Positions 18,571 through 26,385 of a stretch of DNA of 64,000 nucleotides are shown here, one piece after another; positions within the stretch are counted from its first letter, which is position 1; each line of letters opens with the position of its first letter. Below the pieces are notes generated by a model that was given only the letters and a program-made list of their open reading frames with translations, made no database searches and had not been told where the DNA came from. Where the stretch lies: positions 1-64,000 of the forward strand of contig NZ_CASEGO010000001.1 of NCBI RefSeq assembly GCF_949287625.1, in the 5' to 3' direction. The DNA is from an uncultured Brachyspira sp. (GTDB lineage Bacteria; Spirochaetota; Brachyspiria; Brachyspirales; Brachyspiraceae). Position numbers and translations under genes: made by a program.

Positions 18571-20199
18571 TTACTTAAACAAATTAATTAAAGCAGGTAT
18601 CCATTGATAAGCTGTACCTATAGCAGTACCTACAGCCGCACATAATAAAAATCTAAGCACTATATAAGGTTTTAATGGGAATAATATATTGCGTGCTGCT
18701 AAATATCCGCTTAACAAAGCACCTGTAAATCCTCCGCCGGGGAAATTCCAAGCACTCGCAAAATGTAAGTTTTTAACAGTAGGCGATACCCTTACACATC
18801 TGCTTTTTTTCAAGTAAGTATCCTGTACAAATCCGTAAGGAGTACCGTCTGGTGTTTTAATGTATCTCTTAATTGTTTTCGGAGTGGCTACTTCATAATA
18901 CTCTATATTATCTCTAAATCCTGGGTAATGCTGTTCTGCTCTGTCAATTAATTTTTCTGCCATTTCTTTTTTTCTTGCTTTATATTCTTCATCGCTCAAA
19001 TCTTTCCATTCATCTAAAAATGAAGGTCCAGTAAGTACGGCAAAGGATCGGTTATCTCCCTCTTCTACAAGTCCGCTGTCTATTGCTGAATAATCTACAA
19101 ATACAAAGTTTCTGTCTTCTACTGGTATATGTCTTTGTCCTTTAGCATCTTCTTTGAAATTTGTATTCAAAGTTTTTTCTGTAGTTATAAAAGTAGAGTA
19201 TGCATTATTAGGATAAAGCTCTGAGAATTTTTTCTTAAATATTATGTAAACTGTATAAAGCGATACTGAGTTTTTAAGTTTCTTTATTCTCTTATCTTCA
19301 TATCCTTTAGGCAGTAATTCATCATAAACTATTTGAGGAGCTGCATTTGCTATTACATAATCAGCATTAACTGTAACTTCCTGTTTTGCTCTCTTATCAA
19401 AATAAGTTACTCCTTCTGCTATATTTCCTTTTACATTTATTTTCTTAACTTCTGAAGAAACTTTTATATCTCCTCCGTTTTCTTTTATTATATCAGCCAA
19501 AGCATTTGATAAGTTCTGACTTCCGCCTTTAACAAAATAAGCAGAGTTATAATAAGCACCCTGAGCACAAGCATGATAATACCAAGTAAACTCATATGGG
19601 TTTTGGTGATAGTAAGTAATATTTATATTCAATATTCTTTTTAACTTATCGCTTTTTATTATAGAATCCAAAACATCTCCAGTATTTTTCTGCTTAAACA
19701 ACTGATATAAAATCATAGGAAGTGTTGTTACTGGAAAGAAAAAATAATCCCAAAACTTCAAGTCATAAGGTACTCTTCTTATCATATACATCATTCTTGA
19801 AAGTCCAGCAAAGTATTTTTTTATACCTTCTTTCTCCTCTGGAAACTCTTTTTCTAAAGTATTTATAGCATTCTCATAACCTTCAGGTATAACCAAGTCT
19901 GTAGATTCTGTTTTTATTCTCCAAGTTTGAGGAAGCTGTACTAGATTAACTCTGTCATAAAGACCTAATTTGCTGAATATTACATGCTTCATCTCTCTGT
20001 TTTTTTTAGCCATATCCAATTCATGAAGCCCTACTTCAAATTTTACGTTTTTTCTTTTATATGCTGTAGCACATCCGCCCACTATATTATGGCTTTCTAA
20101 TACAAGAACTTTTTTTCCTTTTTTTGCTAAATAGGCTCCTGAAGTTAATCCTCCTAAACCAGAACCTATTATTACTATATCATATTTATTGTTAGTCAT
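18571..20199 (-). CDS. FAD-dependent oxidoreductase of the phytoene desaturase / CrtISO-like family
   Basis: The 542-aa protein starts with a dinucleotide-binding motif, YDIVIIGSGLGGLTSGAYLA, and the conserved LVLESHNIVGGCATAY. The C-terminal FAD motif is VKNLHFASAWNFPGGGFTG. A hydrophobic C-terminal helix may anchor it. The family desaturates, isomerises or saturates carotenoid- and retinol-like polyenes, but many bacterial members are uncharacterised. No carotenoid genes are nearby. The start at 20199 (MTNNKYD) is favoured over the ATG at 20304 because AGGAGA lies just upstream of it and the FAD motif begins immediately. The substrate is unknown. Confidence 0.8.
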   Translation of the reverse strand: MTNNKYDIVIIGSGLGGLTSGAYLAKKGKKVLVLESHNIVGGCATAYKRKNVKFEVGLHELDMAKKNREMKHVIFSKLGLYDRVNLVQLPQTWRIKTESTDLVIPEGYENAINTLEKEFPEEKEGIKKYFAGLSRMMYMIRRVPYDLKFWDYFFFPVTTLPMILYQLFKQKNTGDVLDSIIKSDKLKRILNINITYYHQNPYEFTWYYHACAQGAYYNSAYFVKGGSQNLSNALADIIKENGGDIKVSSEVKKINVKGNIAEGVTYFDKRAKQEVTVNADYVIANAAPQIVYDELLPKGYEDKRIKKLKNSVSLYTVYIIFKKKFSELYPNNAYSTFITTEKTLNTNFKEDAKGQRHIPVEDRNFVFVDYSAIDSGLVEEGDNRSFAVLTGPSFLDEWKDLSDEEYKARKKEMAEKLIDRAEQHYPGFRDNIEYYEVATPKTIKRYIKTPDGTPYGFVQDTYLKKSRCVRVSPTVKNLHFASAWNFPGGGFTGALLSGYLAARNILFPLKPYIVLRFLLCAAVGTAIGTAYQWIPALINLFK

Positions 20200-20486
20200 A
20201 TTAATAATCTCCTTTAATAAATTCAAATTGTCTTTATCAGTTATAAGCGTTTTTATTATTTTTTGCTTATATATTAATAATAATATAAAAAATAAAAAAT
20301 ACAAGCAATTTTTATAAAAAATGCGTATATATAGTTCCTTTTTTCAATAAATTTAATATTTTTTTACAATTTTGTATTATATGTATGATAAATTTCAAAA
20401 TATTTGTTTGTTATTTTAGAATAAATTATGATGAGGCACTCTATATTATAAAGCTAATAAATTAATAATAATCAATAAAAATTATA

Positions 20487-20551
20487 TTTACACTTTTTGT
20501 AACCAAAAATTTTACACTTTTTGTAAATACACTATTGACATTTTTTGTAAA
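20487..20551 (+). promoter_or_regulatory. Three 17-bp operator-like repeats at exact 24-bp spacing
   Basis: The near-palindrome TTTACACTTTTTGTAAA occurs at 20511-20527, with close variants at 20487-20503 and 20535-20551. Their starts are exactly 24 bp apart. Each pairs TTTACA with TGTAAA across five bases. The third copy overlaps the -35 box of the HTH gene promoter. Binding by the HTH protein encoded just downstream, giving autorepression, is the natural inference. Confidence 0.75.
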
Positions 20552-20562
20552 CAGGCTATAAT
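20535..20562 (+). promoter_or_regulatory. Promoter of the HTH-OLD operon
   Basis: A consensus -35 TTGACA (20535-20540) is separated by 16 bp from a consensus -10 TATAAT (20557-20562), 35 bp before the ATG at 20597. The -35 box lies inside the third operator repeat, so a protein bound there would block RNA polymerase. Confidence 0.8.
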
Positions 20563-20596
20563 ATAAATATATAAAAAATAAATCGAATAAATAAAA

Positions 20597-21097
20597 ATGA
20601 AAAACAAACTATTAAGAGAAAAAATAAAAGAGCTTGATATTAGAATAATGGACTTAGCCAAATATATGGAAATGTCAAGACCTACAATTTATAAATATAT
20701 AGAAATGTACGAAACTGGACATCGTAATGAAATAGAATCAAAAGTTTTAACTGTTTTTGAATATATTGATAATAATAAAAATATAGGCAAGACTAATGTT
20801 ATAAAGTTTATATTAGAAAATATATCAAAAATAGAAGAAAATATCAGCGAAACAGAAAAGAAAAAAATACAAGTAAGAAATTTATTAAAACATCAAAATA
20901 AAACAAAAGAGGATTTTATATATCTTATTTCAGAAGATAATTTCTTTGACCCTATTTTAGATTATTTGATAAGATGCAGAAATATAGCTGATAAAAAAAT
21001 CACAGAAGAAGAATATGAGTTTATAAAGCCTTTAGAAGAACTATATAAAACTCAAGGCTTTAAAATAAAAATAAATAAAAAATGGAGTGATAAATGA
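20597..21097 (+). CDS. Helix-turn-helix regulator paired with an OLD-family nuclease
   Basis: The 166-aa protein has an N-terminal helix-turn-helix: KIKELDIRIMDLAKYMEMSR then PTIYKYIEMYE (residues about 9-40). The rest is helical and charged, with a possible coiled coil around residues 75-105, suggesting oligomerisation. It overlaps the OLD-family gene by 4 bp (ATGA), so the two are translationally coupled. Three regularly spaced operator-like repeats cover its promoter. The likely role is autorepressor of the operon; it could also be a partner or sensor of the nuclease. I do not recognise a named family. Confidence 0.75.
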   Translation: MKNKLLREKIKELDIRIMDLAKYMEMSRPTIYKYIEMYETGHRNEIESKVLTVFEYIDNNKNIGKTNVIKFILENISKIEENISETEKKKIQVRNLLKHQNKTKEDFIYLISEDNFFDPILDYLIRCRNIADKKITEEEYEFIKPLEELYKTQGFKIKINKKWSDK

Positions 21098-23115
21098 ATA
21101 GAAGATTTTTAAAAATCCAAAACTTTAGAAATATAGGAGTTACAAAAGACTTGGAAGAATTCCAAACACTTTATTTAAATAACACTTTGAATAAAGATGA
21201 AATGGGCGAGCTTATAATACTTATAGGCGAAAACAATGTCGGTAAATCAAATATACTGAATGCTGTTAAAGTAATAACACCTATAGAAAATATTGAAAGC
21301 ATAGATTTAGAAAAAGATATTCCAGACTTTATGGACTATGAAGATGCAAAACCTAAAATAAAACTTATTTATGCTGATGAAAACGAAAGCAAAGAAATAG
21401 AATATTTTTTAGATGAAAATTTAAATGTTAATTATAATTCTAATTTACAAAAAGAGTATAAGACTATTAAAACCAAAAAAACGGTAAAAGGCAAAGAATT
21501 TGATATAGAAGCAGTAAAAGCAGAATTTAAGAATAAATTTAATTTATATAAATCACAAAGAAATACTTTTTCTCAAAGAAATTATTCTTATGAAAGCAGT
21601 ATCAAAAATATTCATAATCAATATAATGGTGCAATAAATAAGAAATCATTAGATGAAATTGTACCTATATATGAAGAGTTAAAAAAACTATATTCAAATT
21701 TCGTTTCAGAATATAATAGTTATTATTCTAAAAAAATAGAAGAAAAAGAATTTGATGATTTAAGAAAAATAGCCTTCAAAGATACAGTTATAGAAGCAGA
21801 AGAAACTATAGAAGTACCTAAAGATATTATAAAAGAAAAATATAATATTAACTTTATACCTAATATTATTTATTATAAAGAAGAAGAGGTTAAAGACAGC
21901 GATTTAGTTACTACTCCTGAAAACATTAAAAATTCTAAATTTTTTAATGCATTATTCAAAGCTATAGGAAAAAATATCAGCACTATAGAAACAGCCTATG
22001 AAAAAGCAAAAAAAGCTCCCGGACATAAAAATCAATATCAAAACACAATAAATCAGAATCTTAAAGATATAGTAAGCAAAAAATTTAATGAATTATACTT
22101 TCAGGATTTGAACACTCAGGAATATAATTTCTATATCACTTTAGAAAAAGATCAAATATATTTATCTATGAAAAAAAATGGAAATATTATTTCATTAAAA
22201 CAGCAGTCTGTAGGCTTTAAATGGTTTTTTAATTTCTTCTTTTTCTTCTTTAATTTTTTACACTCTAATGAATTAAATCCAGGTGATATAGTTTTGATGG
22301 ATGAGCCAGAAATACATTTATCAATACCTGGCAGAAGAGATTTAAGAAATTTCATTAAAAACTTTGCTAGAAATCATGGCGTAACATTTATAACTACTAC
22401 TCATAATCCTTCATTTATAGATGTTGATTATTTAGATGAGCTTAGAATTGTAAGATTCAAAAAAGATAAAATAGGCGTTGAAATACAGAATGATTTTTCT
22501 GCTATAGGTGAAGATGAAGTTGATACATTAAATGAAATAGTAGATAGTTTCGGAGTGCTTCATAGAGATATAATAACCAATCCTAATAACAAAGTAATAT
22601 TTGTTGAAGGGCTTATGGATTATAATTATCTTACAGCTTTTAAGAAATTAAAAGAAGCAAAAGAAAATAAAAAAATTAATTTGGTATTTCTTCCTATTCA
22701 TGGACTTGGAAAAGATGATAAGCAGATGAATAATAAATTAAAACAGTTGGTACAGTTTAGGGAGGCTGTTATATTGACAGACAGCGATGAGAGGGCTAAT
22801 TTATTCAAAAAAGCTTCAGAATCAAATACTTTAATGAAAGAAAAATTAACGGTATTTCAATTAAAAGAAGCAGATCAATCTTTCAGAGAAATAGAAAGCC
22901 TATTCAGTAATAATGACAAAGAAAGATATAATGAAATGATACAAAATAAAAGCGGAAGCCTTTCTTCATTATTCAAAAACAATATTCTTAAAAGAGAATT
23001 AGATGAACAGACTATAAATAATTTTAATAAACTTCTTGACTATTTAAGCGAAATGGTATTAACAGATAATAAAAATAACGGCAAAAAAAATCAAGAAGCG
23101 AATCAAAATTCTTAA
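21094..23115 (+). CDS. OLD-family ATPase-TOPRIM endonuclease
   Basis: The 673-aa protein has an ABC/SMC-like ATPase: Walker A ILIGENNVGKSN at residues 43-54, a helical insertion, Walker B DIVLMDEPEIHLS near 405, and the switch His in TTTHNPSFID near 432. A C-terminal TOPRIM domain carries the Glu of KVIFVEGLMDYN (about residue 508) and the acidic TDSDER (about 567). OLD-family proteins are ATP-dependent DNases; several act in phage defence. GGAG precedes the ATG. A frameshifted paralogue lies 4.8 kb downstream. No UvrD-type partner is nearby, so it is not Gabija; the HTH gene is its only obvious partner. Confidence 0.85.
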   Translation: MNRRFLKIQNFRNIGVTKDLEEFQTLYLNNTLNKDEMGELIILIGENNVGKSNILNAVKVITPIENIESIDLEKDIPDFMDYEDAKPKIKLIYADENESKEIEYFLDENLNVNYNSNLQKEYKTIKTKKTVKGKEFDIEAVKAEFKNKFNLYKSQRNTFSQRNYSYESSIKNIHNQYNGAINKKSLDEIVPIYEELKKLYSNFVSEYNSYYSKKIEEKEFDDLRKIAFKDTVIEAEETIEVPKDIIKEKYNINFIPNIIYYKEEEVKDSDLVTTPENIKNSKFFNALFKAIGKNISTIETAYEKAKKAPGHKNQYQNTINQNLKDIVSKKFNELYFQDLNTQEYNFYITLEKDQIYLSMKKNGNIISLKQQSVGFKWFFNFFFFFFNFLHSNELNPGDIVLMDEPEIHLSIPGRRDLRNFIKNFARNHGVTFITTTHNPSFIDVDYLDELRIVRFKKDKIGVEIQNDFSAIGEDEVDTLNEIVDSFGVLHRDIITNPNNKVIFVEGLMDYNYLTAFKKLKEAKENKKINLVFLPIHGLGKDDKQMNNKLKQLVQFREAVILTDSDERANLFKKASESNTLMKEKLTVFQLKEADQSFREIESLFSNNDKERYNEMIQNKSGSLSSLFKNNILKRELDEQTINNFNKLLDYLSEMVLTDNKNNGKKNQEANQNS

Positions 23116-23144
23116 ATACAAACAATTAAAACTTAAACAATAGA

Positions 23145-23173
23145 AAAGGGACTGTTTATTACAGTCCTTTTTT
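23145..23173 (+). terminator. Terminator of the HTH-OLD operon
   Basis: GGACTGT at 23149-23155 pairs with ACAGTCC at 23161-23167 around a 5-nt loop. The stem is extended by flanking A/T pairs and followed by a T run. It lies 33 bp beyond the OLD stop. Confidence 0.85.
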
Positions 23174-23196
23174 ATATGATGCTGCTATTAATAAAT

Positions 23197-23526
23197 CAGA
23201 CTTCTTTCAAAACTCAATTTGTTAATATTGATAAATGTTTAATTTAACATTTTTAAATTATAGTTGGTGCTTTGCCATGCAAAGCACACAGTAGTGCCAC
23301 GCTCTGCATGCATTCGGCAACCCCAGTTCTTTTGTGACGCTGTACGCCCGCGGCATGGTATAATAGTATAAAAGAACCATACGGCGAAAGAACTGCATTT
23401 TGTAACTTAAATATGTAATTTATACAATATATAAAGCATTTAATTAAACAATAATTACTATTATTTAATTCAGCATAAAATAACAAACTTATAAAATTAT
23501 TTGTCAAGTACTTTTGAAACAAGTAT
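23197..23526. mobile_element. MITE-like repeat, copy C (complete, reversed)
   Basis: This 330-bp element lies in the opposite orientation to copies A and B. One terminus is TTTTGAAACAAGT (23513-23523 region) preceded by GTCAAGTAC. The other is the complement of TTTTGAAAGAAGTCT, with one mismatch. The core holds the 31-bp stretch shared with copy B and the TTGGTGC/GCACCAA and AACTATAATT segments shared with copy A. It is far richer in G+C than its surroundings. It occupies most of the 505-bp gap between the OLD and rhodanese genes. An 89-codon frame on the minus strand is rejected as non-coding. Confidence 0.78.
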
Positions 23527-23620
23527 AATTATAATCAGTAATATAAATAAAATTGTAATTGACTATAATTATTTGTATGATATTATATAAAAAATTTTAT
23601 ATAAACTTAAGGAGAATCAC

Positions 23621-24037
23621 ATGAAAAAAAATCTCATTATCACTTTCACCCTATTATCTATTATATTATTAATGGCAGGCTGTCAGAAAAAAGAAGCTGC
23701 TGAAACTCCTGAAGTTGTAAACTACAAAAATTTGACCGTAGATGAAGCTGCAGCATTAATAGTATCTAATCCTGATATTATAGTAATAGATGTTAGAACT
23801 CCAGATGAAATTAAAGAAACAGGTACTATAGAAAATGCTTCAAATATAGATTTCAAAGCAGCTGATTTCAAAGAAAAAGTATCTGCATTAGATAAAAGCA
23901 AAGAGTATTTATTATTCTGCAGAACAGGAAACCGCTCTGGTCAGGCATCTCAAATAATGGCTGATTTAGGATTTACTAACATTAATAATTTAAAAGATGC
24001 AGGATATGATGAGTTTTCTAAAGCATTGGCTAAATAA
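23621..24037 (+). CDS. Rhodanese-domain lipoprotein
   Basis: The 138-aa protein has a lipoprotein signal (lipobox LMAGC, Cys at about residue 21), a short linker and one rhodanese domain. Key motifs are IVIDVRTPDEI near residue 64 and the active-site loop FCRTGNRSG near 105, with Cys as sulfur acceptor. It would be lipid-anchored in the periplasm and transfer sulfur from thiosulfate or polysulfide to an unknown acceptor. AAGGAGA precedes the ATG. It stands 250 bp ahead of the radical SAM gene, in the same direction; an oxyanion or sulfur-stress link is speculative. Confidence 0.9.
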   Translation: MKKNLIITFTLLSIILLMAGCQKKEAAETPEVVNYKNLTVDEAAALIVSNPDIIVIDVRTPDEIKETGTIENASNIDFKAADFKEKVSALDKSKEYLLFCRTGNRSGQASQIMADLGFTNINNLKDAGYDEFSKALAK

Positions 24038-24214
24038 TTTATCATTATTTTATTATTATGAAATATAATTTTTATAAACACAAAACATTACATTATAAAA
24101 ATAAAATCCCCCTTATTTTTCAATATTAATTAGATCGTGAATCTATAAAAAAACATTCAAAATTATTATCATTATTAAATTAATTATAAAAAATAGTATT
24201 TGTTACTATAAAAC

Positions 24215-24256
24215 AATTAACAAGTATAGTAATATTATTTATTATACTTGTTAATT
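24215..24256. promoter_or_regulatory. Perfect 14-bp inverted repeat upstream of the radical SAM gene
   Basis: AATTAACAAGTATA at 24215-24228 is complementary to 24243-24256 across a 14-nt spacer. It ends 31 bp before the ATG at 24288 and no T tract follows, so it is not a normal terminator for the rhodanese gene. It could be an operator or a 5' mRNA structure. The rest of the 250-bp gap is A/T-rich with no other visible feature. Confidence 0.55.
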
Positions 24257-24287
24257 AAACTAATAAAATATTTACGGAGGAATCACA

Positions 24288-25238
24288 ATGCATTTTTTAG
24301 AAATGTTAAAAAAATACGGCATTAATCTAAATAAAAAAGAAATTAAAACAATACAAATTAATACAGGATATGCCTGCAACCTAAATTGTACCCACTGCCA
24401 TGTGAATGCAGGAAAAAACAGAACTGAAACTATAAAAAAAGAAGTAATAGATGACTGTTTAAAATTTATAAAAAACTGCGGTAGAGAAATTGATATTGAT
24501 ATTACTGGAGGAGCTCCTGAAAAATCAGAGTTTATAGAATATTTTATAAAAGAGCTTAGAAAATTAAAGAATGTAAAAAGAATAATATTAAGAACAAATT
24601 TAACTATTTTAGAAGATAAAAAAGAACTTATAGAAGTTTTTAAAGATAATAATGTGGAATTAACAGCTTCTCTTCCATGCTACACAAAAGAAAATGTAGA
24701 TGAACAAAGAGGAAATGGTACTTATGAAAAATGTATAAATATGCTTAAATATCTGAACTCTATAGGATATGGCATAGATGAAAACTTAATAATAAATTTA
24801 GTTTATAATCCTTTAGATGATTATCTGCCTTCTTCTCAAAAAGAACTTGAAAAAGATTATAAAACAAATTTAAAAAATGATCATAATATAGTGTTTAATA
24901 ATCTATACACAATAGCAAATATACCTATAGGAAGATTTGAAGAAAAGCTAAAGAAAAATAATAAATATGAAGCATATATGAAACTTCTTGAAGATAATTT
25001 TAATGCATCAAATGCGTTTAAAGTAATGTGTCTCGATACTATTAATATAGGATATGACGGAAAGGTTTATGACTGTGATTTTAATCAAATGAAAAATCTT
25101 TTATCACAGAATGGAAAGTCTTATTATATAGGCGATCTGACTATTGATGATTTTAAAGATAATCATATACCAGTTGAAGACTACTGTTACGGATGTACTG
25201 CTGGAGAAGGAAGCAGCTGTCAGGGAAATTTATCTTAA
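24288..25238 (+). CDS. arsS: Radical SAM protein, ArsS-like (DUF3641 C-terminus)
   Basis: The 316-aa protein has the SAM-cluster motif CNLNCTHCH at residues about 31-39 (C-x3-C-x2-C), then DIDITGGAPE near 80. A Cys-rich C-terminal DUF3641-type domain carries MCLDTINIGYDGKVYDCDFN and YCYGCTAGEGSSCQG. This architecture is that of ArsS, named for arsenosugar biosynthesis, where it forms the deoxyadenosyl-arsenic bond. Some relatives are selenoproteins; no in-frame UGA is seen here. A strong GGAGG site precedes the ATG. mtnA-mtnK lie just downstream on the same strand. No arsM or arsenic regulator is visible, so substrate assignment is by family only. Confidence 0.8.
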   Translation: MHFLEMLKKYGINLNKKEIKTIQINTGYACNLNCTHCHVNAGKNRTETIKKEVIDDCLKFIKNCGREIDIDITGGAPEKSEFIEYFIKELRKLKNVKRIILRTNLTILEDKKELIEVFKDNNVELTASLPCYTKENVDEQRGNGTYEKCINMLKYLNSIGYGIDENLIINLVYNPLDDYLPSSQKELEKDYKTNLKNDHNIVFNNLYTIANIPIGRFEEKLKKNNKYEAYMKLLEDNFNASNAFKVMCLDTINIGYDGKVYDCDFNQMKNLLSQNGKSYYIGDLTIDDFKDNHIPVEDYCYGCTAGEGSSCQGNLS

Positions 25239-25309
25239 ATAATTATTGAATTTAAAAAATCATTTTACTATACTTTATTATAATACATAAACTATTCGGA
25301 GATTTTTTT

Positions 25310-26359
25310 ATGCAAAGTAAAAATATACCTACTGTAAGATGGACTGGAGAAGAATTATATATACTTGACCAAACACTAATACCTATAACAGTAAAAGAAA
25401 TAAAATTATCAAATGAAGAAGAGGCTTATAATGCTATAAAAGAATTAAAGGTGAGAGGTGCTCCTGCCATAGGTGTTGCCGCAGCATATTCTTTACTTAT
25501 AAACTTAAAAAATAAAACTAATTTAAATACTAATGAGTTTATAAACTTTGTGGAAGAGAGAGCAAAATATTTGAACTCTTCAAGACCTACCGCTGTTAAT
25601 TTGAGCTACGCATTAAACAGAATGATAAATACTATGAAAAACAAAAAAGACAAATCATCTTTAGAATTATATAATATCTTAGAAGAAGAGGCTAAAAAAA
25701 TACATTCTGAAGATATTGATATATGCCAGAAAATAGGAGAATACGGCTCAGAACTTTTAAAAGATAACTATGGAATATTAACTCACTGTAATGCTGGAAG
25801 ACTAGCTGTAAGCGGAATAGGAACAGCACTTGCTCCTATGTATATAGCTCATCAGAAAGGAATAAAAATAAGAGTATATGCTGATGAAACAAGACCGCTT
25901 CTTCAGGGAGCTAGACTAACGAGTTTTGAACTTCAGGAGGCTGGAATAGATGTTACTTTGATATGCGATAATATGGCTGCTTTTATAATGTCAAAAGGAC
26001 TTGTTGATTTGGTAATAGTAGGCTGCGACAGGGTTGCTGAAAATGGAGATGCTGCAAATAAAATAGGAACTATGGGGGTAGCCATTTTAGCCAAATATTT
26101 CAATATACCTTTTTATATAGCATGCCCTTCTACAACATTTGATTTAAATACTAAAACTGGAAATGATATAGTAATAGAAGAAAGAGATGCTAAAGAAGTT
26201 ATTAATTTTGCAGGAGTACAAACTGCACCTTTAGATATGAAAGTAAGAAATCCAGCTTTTGATGTTACTCCTAATGAACTTATAACAGGATTTATCACTG
26301 AAAAAGGTATAATAAAACCGCCTTACATAGAAAATTTAAAAACACTTCTAACTAAATAG
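25310..26359 (+). CDS. mtnA: S-methyl-5-thioribose-1-phosphate isomerase
   Basis: The 349-aa protein has MtnA motifs: KVRGAPAIGVAAAYSL near residue 48, SRPTAVNLSYALNRM near 93, THCNAGRLAVSG near 158, and GCDRVAENGDAANKIGT near 238, which contains the catalytic Asp. It converts 5-methylthioribose-1-phosphate to the ribulose form in methionine salvage. GGAG lies ahead of the ATG. mtnK follows after 26 bp, so they are almost certainly one operon. No later salvage genes (mtnB, C, D) are visible, which fits a truncated or DHAP-shunt type pathway. Confidence 0.93.
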   Translation: MQSKNIPTVRWTGEELYILDQTLIPITVKEIKLSNEEEAYNAIKELKVRGAPAIGVAAAYSLLINLKNKTNLNTNEFINFVEERAKYLNSSRPTAVNLSYALNRMINTMKNKKDKSSLELYNILEEEAKKIHSEDIDICQKIGEYGSELLKDNYGILTHCNAGRLAVSGIGTALAPMYIAHQKGIKIRVYADETRPLLQGARLTSFELQEAGIDVTLICDNMAAFIMSKGLVDLVIVGCDRVAENGDAANKIGTMGVAILAKYFNIPFYIACPSTTFDLNTKTGNDIVIEERDAKEVINFAGVQTAPLDMKVRNPAFDVTPNELITGFITEKGIIKPPYIENLKTLLTK

Positions 26360-26385
26360 ATAAAATATATAAAGGAGATATAAAT

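Noticed and set aside
20597..23115. Gabija, PARIS or retron assignment for the OLD operon
   Set aside because: No UvrD-like helicase, split AriA/AriB arrangement or reverse transcriptase is adjacent; only the HTH gene accompanies it.
23253..23522. 89-codon open frame on the minus strand
   Set aside because: It lies wholly inside MITE-like copy C; the matching region of copy A is not open in the same way.
24038..24287. Riboswitch (SAM or similar) ahead of the radical SAM / mtn genes
   Set aside because: Only a simple two-arm palindrome is present; no multi-helix aptamer or terminator/anti-terminator pair is visible.
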